Shown piece after piece: positions 37,926 to 49,422 of a stretch of DNA of 64,000 nt (positions within the stretch are counted from its first letter, which is position 1; the number at the start of each line of letters is the position of its first letter). Source of the DNA: Maylandia zebra (taxonomy: Eukaryota; Chordata; Actinopteri; Cichliformes; Cichlidae); contig NC_135176.1 in NCBI RefSeq assembly GCF_041146795.1, forward strand, positions 29,479,786 to 29,543,785, read 5' to 3'. The notes beneath the pieces were generated by a model. That model had not been told where the DNA came from and searched no databases. It saw only the letters and a list, made by a program, of their open reading frames with translations. The translations under genes and the position numbers were made by a program.

Positions 37926-39821
37926 AAATAAAATAAAATGAAATATGATGCACATGTTACGTTCTAGGTCTAGGCGTGTCCTGAACGCAACAAAAACATT
38001 GGCCCACCACACTGGCTGCTGCAGTGAACAATATATACAAGGTTGAAAAAATACTCAATTGCTACTTTACAAATCTATTTACAGCTATTTACAAAACTAA
38101 GATACCAACACCACAGTGATCACAACCCATGACAAACCGAAACACAGGGCTTAAATACATAGAGGGAGCAATCAGGGAATGGACAACAGGAGGGAAACAC
38201 GGCTGGGGCAAATCAGAACTGACGAGACAAGGAAGCGTAACCTGAACACACTGAGATAAGACAGACCTTCAAAGTAAAACAGGAAACACATAACAGTCAC
38301 GCCTAACACAAAACACTGACAACATTGGATCGTAACACGCATGTGTGCAAAATGAAGAGTGAGCACAAAGTTAATGTGCTACATCCCTATAAATATAAAG
38401 TAATTTAGAAGAAATTCATTACAGGACAAATCAGATTCATAGCACAACACCAGCCATGTTTGGTAGTGAGAAATTTCAAAGTGAATGACGTCTTTAAAGT
38501 TGCATTTATGATTTAGGTTTCCACTCACTGGCCTGTTAATGTAAGCTCGGGCCGAAACACATATTTGATAGACGGCACAATTTCCCGATTCAGCTCAGCT
38601 TACTGTAGATCGCTCATGTTGTTTTGTTGCTGTGATTATCGTTTTCATACAATCTGATAAGTACACCTCTGTGATCACATGTTTCCAAATTTTGTATTGT
38701 GCTTTCCTACATCTCAGTCATGGGTGCATAAGAAAAAATAAAGGAGAGTGACCAGAAAAGGGTTATTTTGTCTAAAGGTAAAACTCAAAATAACAACTAG
38801 TGCAACAAGTAATCACGTGAGCCTTTGTCTGACTCGCCCGTCGTGACTGTGCAGTTAAACTGCAGCCAGGGTCGGTAAGGACTGCCATAAATATCTCACT
38901 GTGCGGCCACAGGGACAAGTTGTTTTTACACCATAATCCAAAATATACTTGTGGGTATGAGAGAGCTTGTCAAAGCAGGTCCTCACCAAACCATGGAAGC
39001 CAGGTGAACAATACAGCTGATCCCTGCATATCTAAGTGACAACTCACAGTCTGCGGGCATTGTGGGTTGTTTTGACAGATCCGCTGGCTCGTTTTCCTTT
39101 TCCATCCTCTCACATGTTATCTGGGCATGGCACAGTGTGCTGCTTTTGTCTGCAGCACTGCCATAAATGCATGCGGTTATAGTAACGCCTATACGCGACA
39201 GCTGCCTGACAGATGATGCTGAAGCGGGTCACGTGGCCTTTCAAAAGGCTCTTCAAAAGATTATGAAGAGGATTCTGTGCATGTTCCAAGTAAAGACGGC
39301 CTTGCATATGGCTGACGTTCCAAGAAATGTCAAGTGACTTTTTTCCTGGCTTTTGTTGAAACAAGTCAGTCATTGCCGTACAACAGCCTCACCTTACTTT
39401 AATAGTTCCAAGAGGTGCACATTTTGCAGCGCAGAGATCTTTAATGACTGCTGATGAAAAGATACCAGACGACTTATCACTTAAAGATACATCTTGTTTG
39501 TTTTAAGATCGGACATGAAGTTATGCTGTTTTTGCAACCACAACCAAAACATTCCAGACCACAAATATATTTTTCACAAAACACACAGCTGGAGAAATCT
39601 CAGAACTTCAGCTTCACAACAAAGTTTTTTTTAGAGGTTTATGATTATGTAATTTTCATACAGTAAATCCACTACAAGCATCCCTACAAAATTAGTTACT
39701 GATGAAACAATATGAATTAATTGAGAGGAACCAATATTTAAATAAGAGTTATTTTATTGATTTGTATAGAAAGACGCAGCAAAGGAGTGGACCAGGGACA
39801 GCGATCTTCCTAAGAGGCAGT
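37926..39821. other. Intergenic, nothing recognised
   Basis: No supported gene. A short AAAAT-repeat patch lies at 37921-37945. Confidence 0.5.
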
Positions 39822-39965
39822 CTTAGATAACTGTTTAATGTGTGCGCTGAAGGACATATCGTGGTCAAAAATGACTTCGAGATTCCTCACAGTGGTGCTG
39901 GAGGCTGATGGCATCCAGACTATCTTCCTGGTTAGACAATATCTTTTCTTGGAAGAACACTTTAA
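39822..39965 (+). repeat. Fragment of the dispersed LINE-related repeat
   Basis: GTGGTCAAAAATGACTTCGA, GATTCCTCACAGTGGTGCTG and GGTTAGACAATATCTTTTC match a segment of the same teleost dispersed repeat seen at 19375-19880, recalled from other fish loci. It is a short decayed piece. Confidence 0.45.
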
Positions 39966-40619
39966 CAGAGCTGAAAATATTCCCACATGTTAAAACATGA
40001 ACAAACACAATAAAATAAAAGGCAAAAGGAGATGACTGACCAAGACAAGACCATATATAATGCTCCAGTCAGACCAGCCGGCTCAGGCTCAGGGTCTGGA
40101 TGGCAAGGAAGCTTCCCCACAGAGGGTTGACCTGGGCACGTTTTGGTGAAACACGCGAGGCGGGAAGTTATCTCTGTCTAGCCAGCCTGTCCTTATCTAT
40201 CACCAGAGGTTACTCATCCAGCTGCTTGATTCACAAGTCAAAAAATGTGCACACCCACACAGAAGCTTTCAGTTAATGGTGATTAAAATCTGCTAAGTTA
40301 CTTAAGGTCACCTCTCTCACTGCATTAATGAAGACAAGGGAAGTTCTTGAACAGGTGCAACGTCTGCGTTACACAGTGGGAAAGATGTTTATCATACACG
40401 AGCAAGTACAGCGGCACAGGCAGATGTGCAACATACAGCACTGTGTTGCAAGTAGTTTGAGGCATCAACTAAAATAGTAAAGAACAAAAAGTAGACTGAC
40501 AAGAATAAATTGGACTGCAAATATTCAAACAGGTCCACCACTTTGGCCTGTGCTGAGCTACCACCAACTTGACCACTGGCATAAAAGACAATCAGAAACT
40601 GAATGCAGTAGGTTGGAAA

Positions 40620-40860
40620 TCTTGTAAACCCAAATTTTATTCAGAACAAAACACAGGAAACACATCAAATGAAACTGAAATATTTTACTGTTTGGTGAGA
40701 ATATTAGTTCATTAGCTCTCTAAGATGCTCTTTTTATACCCAGTCAAATTACTGACACGTTGCCAGCCAACCTAATTAGTTGCAGACTGTTCCTCCAGCT
40801 GTTTTTTTCAGTACTACGGATATTTCCAGCATTTTGTTGTCCCAACTTTTTGGAGAAGTG
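40620..40860. mobile_element. Deletion derivative of a Tc1/mariner-type fish element
   Basis: It contains ATTTTATTCAGAACAAAACA, AACACATCAAATGAAACTG, CTCTTTTTATACCCAGTCAA, CTAATTAGTTGCAGACTG and TTTGTTGTCCCAACTTTTTG. Together these are the two ends of a common fish DNA element with the transposase gene removed. Exact ends and target duplication were not resolved. Confidence 0.5.
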
Positions 40861-40913
40861 CCACTGCCTTCAACTTCAAAATAAGCTAATGATGTAGCTC
40901 ATATATCATAGCT

Positions 40914-41373
40914 CAGTGTTTCCGAACCACTGTGCCGCGGCACATAGGTGTGTCGTGAGAAATGCTCAGGTATTCCAGATGATCTGTTTTCACTTGATTG
41001 GTGCTCCAAAGCGACTGGCGTGAGTAACGGCAGAACAATTACACCCTCTTCCACTAGAGGGCAGTGCAACTGCTTGCTCTAATTAAATGGGTTGCCAACA
41101 GCGAGTAAAACAGAAAAAGACGAAGAAGAGATTACATAGGCATGCTGTGAGTGAGACAACGCAGCGCATTACAATAGATAAATATTTGAAAAGAAAAAGT
41201 AGTAAAAAAAGTAAAAAAGGTATACTAGGGACAAACCGAGCTAATTCCGCTATACTTGGTGTGCAGGGAAAAATGATCAATCTGCTATTTGTGACATTTT
41301 TGTTTGGTGGTGTGCCGTGTGATTTTTCTAATGTTTAATATGTGCTGTGGCTCCAAAAGGTTGGGAAACACTG
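40914..41373. mobile_element. hAT-like miniature transposon (460 bp)
   Basis: The ends are CAGTGTTTCCGAACCAC and the near-complement GGTTGGGAAACACTG. The 8 bases on each side, TCATAGCT and ATATAGCT, agree at 6 of 8, as expected for an aged hAT target duplication. The interior keeps GCGGCACATAGGTGTGTCGTG and a Lys-rich 83-codon frame (QRITIDKYLKRKSSKKSKKG) that may be the start of a lost hAT transposase. Confidence 0.75.
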
Positions 41374-41381
41374 ATATAGCT

Positions 41382-42676
41382 AATATCATTAGCGCAAAAC
41401 GAGCTAATGATGCAGCTTAATGCTGAAAAATAATCGGCATGCTGGCCAGAGGGGTATGAAGGAAGCTCAACCTCGCTAGGATTTCTTGGTTCAACAAAAC
41501 CTAAACCCGCAGACAGAGATAACGGGTATCGTTAGCTCAAACACGTCTATATAGCTTATTTACGAATCTAATACCTCTCACATAAACAGCGTATTAATAT
41601 CTACCAGTACTGTCAACGCATATGTAAAAGTATTGATTTTCCTGCAGCGAAGAACTGAATTAGGATGAGCTTACAAAAAGCAGCTTGCTGAGACAAATAC
41701 TACATCGAGTGTTCAGTATAATCATTAGAAGAAATAGCTCAGGATGCAGGAAGAAATATTTTCAAATGTATTCACAGTCCTCAGAGGTCTTCTATCTATC
41801 TCTACAGCTGTTCGTCTTAGAGCTATTTTAACTCCTCAGAGAGAGGACTGCAGGCAGCATTGCAGAATCAGATCGACAAGTTTTGACAGGAGTTTTACTG
41901 CAGCAACTGTGGAATGAGCTGCGAGTCAAACAGCCAGCTTCACCAGGCCCCCGGGTGAATGCTCGGCAGGTCGAAGCCAAAGAAAATGTACCTGAGCATC
42001 AAATGGAAAAGGAACTGATTGTAGATAAACAGGTGAGTCATCTGGGTACCTGCAGGGAACAACCTGTAGCTGACTTTGTCCTTGTTAACATCTGGCAACT
42101 GTCAGTGAGGGAGATATTTAAAAGAATTCTTTTGACGCTTTTCTTTTAAGCGGCACACCGTGCACTCCTGTCATGTTTACATGCCACTATTGCATGTCAT
42201 AGACTTTGTGCATTCTCCAGCCGTTAGTCTGTGCTTTGTCACGTATCCTTGACTTTTAGACATCCTGATACTGCAGGATTTAACGGGAGTTCTTTCTCCC
42301 AAGTGAGATTGTTGAGGTTCACTCTTTAATATGGCATGAATCTTACCCTGCAATATAGCGAACCTTGGGATAACTGCTGTTGTGAACTGTCACTTAAAAA
42401 TCAATTGACCTAAACAAGCAAAAAGTAATAAAAACTTTGTAAAAGTCCTGTGGTTAGTTAATTGTCTTTACAACTACTGTGAGGATTATAGGTTTGGCTG
42501 AACAGCTGTTATAGGCGTTCATCAGATAGTTACTGCACTGAGACAGACAACCATTCACGCCTATGACAGTTAACCCAACCAGTGCATGTCTTTGAACATG
42601 TGCAGTGGGCAGAACATGGAAACATGAAACTAACCAACACATGTGCTGTCAGTCAGCTCATCTTCCGCTGCATTGT
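41382..42676. other. Intergenic, nothing recognised
   Basis: No supported gene or named repeat between the hAT-like element and the tRNA gene. Confidence 0.5.
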
Positions 42677-42749
42677 GGTTCCATAGTGTAGTGGTTAGCA
42701 TGTCTGCATTACACGCAGAAAGTCCTGAGTTCGATCCCCAGTGGAACCA
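42677..42749 (+). tRNA. tRNA-Val (anticodon UAC)
   Basis: Seventy-three bases with a 7-bp acceptor stem (GGTTCCA with TGGAACC), an A-box TAGTGTAGTGGTTAGCATG, and an anticodon arm TCTGC-ATTACAC-GCAGA that puts TAC at the anticodon. The B-box GAGTTCGATCCCCAG forms a closed T stem. It differs from the usual vertebrate valine tRNA at only a few loop and stem positions. The first T run (TTTTT) is about 57 bases downstream, so termination is not ideal. It could be a recent pseudogene, but it folds fully. Confidence 0.8.
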
Positions 42750-43080
42750 GAAAATACTTATCAAATCATAGTGAGAAGTGTTTGAATAATAGAAACCTAC
42801 TACCTCCATTTTTCTGTATTTAACACAAAAGCTAAACAGCACAGTCTACTAAGACAATGTGCTTAAACCAGTATATGTGATAATGTTGCACCCCTGAATC
42901 TGACATCTCAGTCAGAACTACAAAAGTAAACCTGCAGTGATTGGTCATTATCTGTCACTCACATTTAAAGTAAAACACCCCAAAACACAAGGTTTTCAGC
43001 AGTTATGGTCCCAAACTTAACTCTAACCTTAACTATGTTCTCAGGAAATCAGAATATGTCATTTTGCATGACTTAACCAG

Positions 43081-43186
43081 CGAGGCTGTGGCTCAGGAGG
43101 AGGTGGAGCAGGTTGTCTGCGGGTCAACCTTCTGATTAGTAGACAAGGCCGAGTGCTTAGGCATGGAAAAAAGTGCTTGTGTGAAT
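43081..43186 (+). repeat. SINE fragment with internal deletion
   Basis: GCTGTGGCTCAGGAGGAGGTGG and AGCAGGTTGTCTG match the head of the fish SINE also seen at 52879. The sequence ends with AAGTGCTTGTGTGAATAAGGC, which resembles its 3' end. The middle is missing. Confidence 0.5.
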
Positions 43187-44534
43187 AAGGCTTATGGAAA
43201 GAAAGTGGTCAATGGGAGAACTACTACTACTACTAATAATGATAATACATTTTTCTGTCACACATAAAGAACTATTTACATTCCCCCCCCCCAAAAAGTT
43301 TGTTTTGCTTGTCGCTACAGTGTGTAATGTTAAGATTATCACCCATGATGACATCACGCTCTGCCCAAAAAAGTTACATAACATAACTTCCAGTATTTGG
43401 AATATTGAGAATCTGTTTGAAATGGAAATCCTGAGTGGAGTCACAGTCAGGACTGAGAAAAAACTTGGCAGTGGAGATAAATTGCTTGTGGGGTTAAAGA
43501 GCTTTAGTAATTTGGGGGAAGACAGAAAGAGCTAAAATCATAGGCTGAGGTGCAGTCAGTGCCACTAAGAACTAAATTTTAACTGAGTCAGTGCACATTC
43601 ACATGCAATCCCTACCAGCACACAATTCTTACTCATTCGTACTGTGCATAAGGAGGCTAACACCCTTGCATACACACCGTGCATTAAGGGCGTTGTCCCC
43701 AGATGATGAAGCAAATCTCTGAGGCTCCTGAATGAAAGCGTCTTGGCGCAAACATAATGATTACTTCTCCTGCCAGCGAACTCAGCGGTGACTCCACCCT
43801 TTCTGTCATTATACCCTTATTCTTCTTGCTTAATTGTTGACTTTCTTCTGTCAAAATATCAGGTTCTTTTGTGTCACGCAGCCTCAGCAGAGCTGCTCGA
43901 CAGCAGCGTTATCCTCCACCTGTCACATCACGCAATGACAAACAGGTATCGCCGACCTGCAAAGCCACAATAAAGTGGATGAGTTGATACAGGGCAATGA
44001 GTGACTGTGATTCCTCACTGTTTTTGTGAAGAGCTGGCAAATCTATTATCTCCTCATAGGTAGGATTCTTTTGTGGAAGTGAGATTTTTCCATGACGTCA
44101 ACAACCTTGTATCTTTGCAATTCAGATATTTAAGGTTATCGCCAATTAATTTCATAACCATGCCCATCTATCTATCCTCATGCATAAATTGCACATATAG
44201 AAGCTACTTATCACTTATTTATTCCATATTATATATATTCCATAATTTATTCCAGCATCTTTGCAGACTCCACTATTGTATGAGAAATACGTTATGTACA
44301 CTGAGAGCAAAGACAGAGCCATAGGCCAGTTCCTTGTATGTGTACACATACGTGGTCGCTACAGCCGATTCTGATTGGTTACTGGTCAAAGATCTATGCT
44401 GTGCGTCTTAGTAAGAGTTTTGCTTATGGGCAAATTAATAGTTATAATATTCTTATTGTAGCTATCAGATCAGTTCGGTTAGAAAAGCTACACAGTGAAC
44501 AGCTAGAACAGTTAAATCAACTTTAGCAATGACC

Positions 44535-44620
44535 TGTGCAGGGTCAGCTATGACAGCCCAACAGCAGTTGCATCCAACACTGAATTGGACAAGCAGAAGA
44601 AAATGGATGGAAATAGTAAT
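44535..44620 (+). repeat. SINE/LINE 3' tail
   Basis: CACTGAATTGGACAAGCAGA followed by AGAAAATGGATGGA is the common fish retroelement 3' end. A similar tail occurs at 50418-50452. Confidence 0.5.
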
Positions 44621-45733
44621 TAGGCGTGGGTTTTGATAATCGATTTATCGATTAAAATCGATTCTGGCTTGGATAACGTGATATCGATTCATTAAAATCC
44701 TGAATTGATTTTTAAATATAAATTTATTTTGCACGAAACGCCAGAATCTCAGGTTAAACCTCACAAAATTTCAACAACCACCAAACAGCTAAAACAGTAA
44801 ATGAGAGCAGGAACACGGATTCTGCACAAAGATGTAAACACAAAGCGCGAACCCACCGACGCATCAGAATCAGCGAGATGTGACTTTATCACCCGACGGC
44901 ACGGACACGGTCGGGGCTGAAAGCCGACAGCTCGCCGATTCTGATGTTTCGGCGGGTCCGCGCTTTGTGTTCACGCCCTTTTTGCGCAGATTTGGAAGCT
45001 GCAGGTTTTTATCTCTCACCAAACAATATTGACCGAACCAGCAGCAAAAGAAGCAGCAAACTACGCTTCACATAAACATCGTCATGAATTCCCTCTTACT
45101 TTTCCTGTTTTGCTTCCACCACGATAAAAATCACACTTCATGCACAGCTCTCTCTCTCTCTCATCTAAAAATCTGTTTTCTGCATTATTCGCTTGCTAGT
45201 TACGCACAAGTCTACCGTTGTTTACAGCGCTGTCGGACGTTTTTTTCCTTTTACTTACTTCCGAAAAGAAAGCGTCATTTCTGATGTTCAATACTGAACA
45301 AATGTAAACTTTAAATTATGCAAAATTGCAAAACGCTTAGCTGTGTCTCTAATCAAACCTCTGTAGCTTTGCTTTGCTTCATGTCAGCAGCATCAGGTAA
45401 TGTTCATATGTTGATTAATGGTTTTCTTTCGTTTTTGATGTACTGCAGAATATTTTTATAAAATCCCAGGCCAGGAAAATCACCTTCATGTTTTTCTGTT
45501 TTATCTTCAGCTACTTTGACACAAAGGCATCTGCTGTGATGCTTACACCTTTGATAAAGTCTGGCAAGGGTCAGTTTTCTTTTTTTATTGATATAAAAAT
45601 ATGGAAATGTACTGATGAATGATCTGAATTATAATATTTCTGACTGTCTGAGACAAAATTTCCCTGATTTGAATCGAATGGAATTGAATCATGAATCGAA
45701 TCGATTCTAGAAATCAGTGACGACCCAGCCCTA
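44621..45733. mobile_element. Fold-back miniature element with AATCGAT-rich ends
   Basis: The left end is TAGGCGTGGGTTTTGATAAT and the right end, reverse complemented, is TAGGGCTGGGTCGTCACTGA. Both then pass into repeated AATCGATT words. Inside, 44834-44877 and 44931-44974 are inverted copies matching at 38 of 44 positions. The match continues more loosely outward to about 44820 and 44995. No transposase is encoded and no clear target duplication was seen. The superfamily is uncertain; hAT and PIF/Harbinger are both possible. Confidence 0.55.
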
Positions 45734-45939
45734 TTTCTGACCACTTGATGAATGTGGTATTTACTGGTTGCTGTGTGGCACTGAAGTGTTTGTCAGAGTG
45801 ATTCTTCATTATAACAACTGTTTTTACAGCAGCGACACAAATAATCTAAAACGTGTCCACCAATTATTTCCTATATAAGAGTTTGGAAAGCTGGAAAAAA
45901 TGTAAGAAACACCAGATAATCTATTATTTTATGAACATT

Positions 45940-45945
45940 TTTATT
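45940..45945 (-). terminator. Candidate poly(A) signal of the klf5-type gene
   Basis: TTTATT on the plus strand gives AATAAA on the minus strand. TGGTGTTTCTT lies a short distance further along the minus strand. If used, the 3' UTR would be about 3.3 kb. Confidence 0.35.
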
Positions 45946-47021
45946 ATTTTGTTGCAGCATCATTACTGCACAAACAAAAAGCAAAATAAACCATTGTTCT
46001 TATTAATTGGAACATAAACAATTTGATAATTTTCTTACACACATTAAGTATCAAAACAAAATTAAACAAACTCACATACGGCTGATCTAAAATCCCATTA
46101 TTTTAAAAAAAGGAAAAAATATCAATATTATAATAGGAAGTAAAACAAATATTTACAAAATCTTTCGATGAAGCTAAAACTACAGTATGTACACAGTGGG
46201 TGGTCAGAGCTCCCTTCTTTAGAGAGACAGGAGAACTTGTTCCTTGGGATGAAAAATAAAATAAAACAATCAGATTTGAAATAACAGGATGCGTTTCCCC
46301 TGCAGGGATCTGGGCCGAACCTTCAGCCTCTCGATACAAACAGGGCCAAGCTAAAATGACAATAAGGACGATGCGACTGTTTAAATGTTCTGGCATCACG
46401 CACCCGTTACAGATAAGAAAACACCAGTACGGCTGAGTATTTGCTCACAAAGTTTGTTGTTTTAAAAGAACAAAGAGGCACAGTGCTAATGGTACGAGAC
46501 ACCTGGGAAAGCAACAGCAGCAGTAGGGATTACAACAGATGTTTTCCTTTTCAGCTGCTTCACTTTGAATGCTGCACGTTTCCACTGCAGACAGAGTCTT
46601 GCACTCTCTGGCTCCACTTTGACAGCAGTTGTATTTGTTTTATATTTTAACCCTCCTGTTTTTTTTGTTTTTTTAAGGGCTCACGACAAGACCAAACAAA
46701 AAAACAAACATAGACAGCTCTTAATCATTTTCAGCTTTGACATGTCTGCAGACGGCAGTTGTTCTTATTACAGGATCCAAATTCTGGACCTCTGAAATGC
46801 TGCCACTGTTACGTTCTTGGATTATTTGTTTAAAGAGAGTGGGTGTGCACGCACCGTTCACTTAGAAAAACCTCTTTGGTTGCAAGATTGTCGTCTTCTG
46901 TTGTAATAATCAGTGTAGATTTTGTACTGTTTTTATATTAGAGTACAATTTGTCTTTAATGTGCACATTATACCAAAACTATGCTCACCAAGTATCAATC
47001 AATTCATTAATATCATTAATA

Positions 47022-47090
47022 ACAGTCCCTCAAGGCGCTTTATATTGTAAGGCAAAGACCCTAAAATAATAATCTGAGAATGTAGTGGCC
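47022..47090 (+). repeat. Fragment of the dispersed LINE-related repeat
   Basis: CTCAAGGCGCTTTATATTGT and AAGGCAAAGACCCTAAAATA are the opening words of the teleost repeat also present at 19375-19880. Confidence 0.5.
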
Positions 47091-48137
47091 TCGCTTTAAA
47101 TACGTTTAGATAAAAGGCTCAAGGAGAATCACAAAAGCCCACGAATTTCTTTACAGTTTACCCCAGTTGAAAGAAATCTGACAGGTAATGTAAACATACT
47201 ATACAGTAGATTTTAGAAATCTCCATCTCACCTATGTCATATAAAAAGACCCAACAGACCCCAAGTCAATATCTTTAAGGGTGTGTCTCTGTGATGAGGT
47301 TGTGCTGAAACTCTGTGGGTGGTGGATCTGGTCTGTGGAGAAGCAGCATGCTTGAAAAAAAGTGATAAAAACAGCCTGTAGTGAACTCTGCAAAATAAGG
47401 TAGGTAAACGTAGTGGGTGTATGCCTGCTGGTTTATAACTGAGGCATGAAAAAGTTCACTGCCACTGCAGATCAAACATTTCACTGCCTCTGAATGGTGA
47501 AAAACAAAACAAACAAAAAACAGTATGAACTCCAGCAGCACTCCTGTTATTGATCAGCGTGCAAGATTTACTGGAAGACGTTTAAGTCTGTTCTGAAGAG
47601 AAGCCGCACGAGGACACGACACAGCTGCTAATCCTTTTACCCTGAGAAGGTTTAGATCTCCACGAGGATCGTGTTTTCAGGAAGATGACTTTTAGTGCTG
47701 TTCACTTTACAGCATCCACTACTTGATAACATTTTTCCACGAATAGTGAAGGTTTCCCTTCTTTAGTGCTCAAGCATGTTGGAAGAGCACTGCTCAAAAA
47801 CAGTGTGGGGGCGAAAAGCCTTCTATGCTTTCCAAATAAAAGTCAAAAAGATGCAACAGCCCCATCGATTAAATGCTAAGCATTCATGTGAATGTGCACT
47901 TCCTGTTCTTTCAGTTAATAGGGCCGCCTGTGAGAGCGTAATGTACCAGGCGCACGGCGTATTAACAAACCTGATTACATAATAGAGCTATCCACCCATC
48001 TCTATCTTTCTTGGGTTGAAGTGTTGAATAAATACAGGACAATTAAGCAAAAAGAGAGAAAAAAAAAAAAAAGAGGGTGAAAAACAGCACTGAATGGAAA
48101 AGGCAAGCAAACACCAAACTGTTGTCATAGGAGCTCT

Positions 48138-48151
48138 GTTGCCACGGCAAC
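48138..48151. promoter_or_regulatory. Perfect palindromic X-box (RFX-type)
   Basis: GTTGCCACGGCAAC fits GTNRCC-N2-RGYAAC with both half sites exact. It lies about 1.1 kb beyond the stop codon of the klf5-type gene, within its likely 3' UTR. Function is inferred. Confidence 0.4.
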
Positions 48152-49243
48152 AGGTAATGTCATGGATACAAACATTGGCAAATTGCGCTGCTCCGTGAGC
48201 TCAACAGGTATTACCTGTATAGAAAAACATGCAGAACTAGGAGATGATTAACTTTTCCGTGCAGTTTTCTGATTCCGACTGATCTTTTTTTCTCTTTTCT
48301 TTCTTTTTGTTTTTTAAAAGACCCTTGACCCTTCTACCACAAGGAAGTTTTGAAGTGGGATAAGACATTCGATAAGAAAAAAAAAAAAAGTTGTCAAGTA
48401 TAAATTTCAATACATTCGTCATATTATTAAACACACATACGCACACTTACAAACAAGTATGTACAGAGGACAGGCAAGTGTTTCCACCTCTTACTTACAG
48501 TTCATACCTCAATCGATAAAAGGCGGTGACAGAGGTGAAGATGATGATGATGTTGGCAGCAGATTTGTTTGAAACGTTCATGTTGTTGTTGCTGGTGGTT
48601 TTCTTTTTTTTCTTTACTCTTTTTAAAAATGCAGCAGAAGAAAGTTTTCCAGGATTTGATCAGAGTCCCAAGTCCTGATTGCAAAGTCTGCAGGGAGGGA
48701 TTCGAATCGAGATTCACGAGCTGCTCGTGAGAGAGCATGTGATTTAGGACAAACTCCAAAATCACCACAGTGGTCGAATTTTTTTGCTAAACCGTCGGCT
48801 CTGGTGTGAGAGTTCAGCAAACTCTGCAGCGACTGACTGCAGACAGATTTCTATCTAACATGGAGCAGCTCCAAAAGTCTTGTTCTGTTATCATCTGCCT
48901 GGATCCCCTTTGCTGTTTGAACAACAAATGAAACTAACCGGGTGAGAGAGCAGCTAGTAACTGTAAGGCCTGTTCACCCGACATGTTGACAACAGATATG
49001 CAGGTCTGTTATTTATTTAAAAACTTGTTGGTGTAGCACCTACGCTGGAGTTTATCCACGGGTAAACTTCACGTGCGGTGCAACTTTTAATTTGATTTTT
49101 GGACAACTCATGAAATTAAACACCAGAGCACTTGGGGGTGGGGTGATTTTGGTTTTCTTTCTGACTCTTATAAAGCTGATTGGTTCAGGTGGCTGTCTCT
49201 TTATGCAACATGGAGTGTGTCTGTATATGCAGGTATATTTAGT

Positions 49244-49422
49244 TTAGTTCTGGTGACGCTTCATGTGCAGAGCCAAATGGTCCGAGCGTGAGAAGCAGCG
49301 GCTGCAGGCGATGCACTTGAAGGGTTTGGCCCCGGTGTGTTTCCGGTAGTGTCTGGTGAGCTCGTCGGATCGAGCGAAGCGCCAGTCGCAGTTGTCCCAT
49401 GTGCATCGGTATGGCTTCTCGC
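49244..49422 (-). CDS. klf5l: klf5-type last exon, zinc fingers 2 and 3
   Basis: The acceptor on the minus strand is TTTTTGCAG|GCGAG. It encodes [37 protein letters not shown] and [20 protein letters not shown], then QN and TAA. Finger 2 is C-x4-C-x12-H-x3-H and finger 3 is C-x2-C-x12-H-x3-H. The MKRHQN end is typical of KLF5. Confidence 0.96.

Larger units (their letters stand above)
45946..49243 (-). other. Probable 3' UTR of the klf5-type gene
   Basis: No gene on either strand and mostly unique sequence. It contains a short dispersed-repeat piece at 47022-47090 and an RFX-type palindrome at 48138-48151. The boundary is inferred from the poly(A) signal at 45940-45945. Confidence 0.4.
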
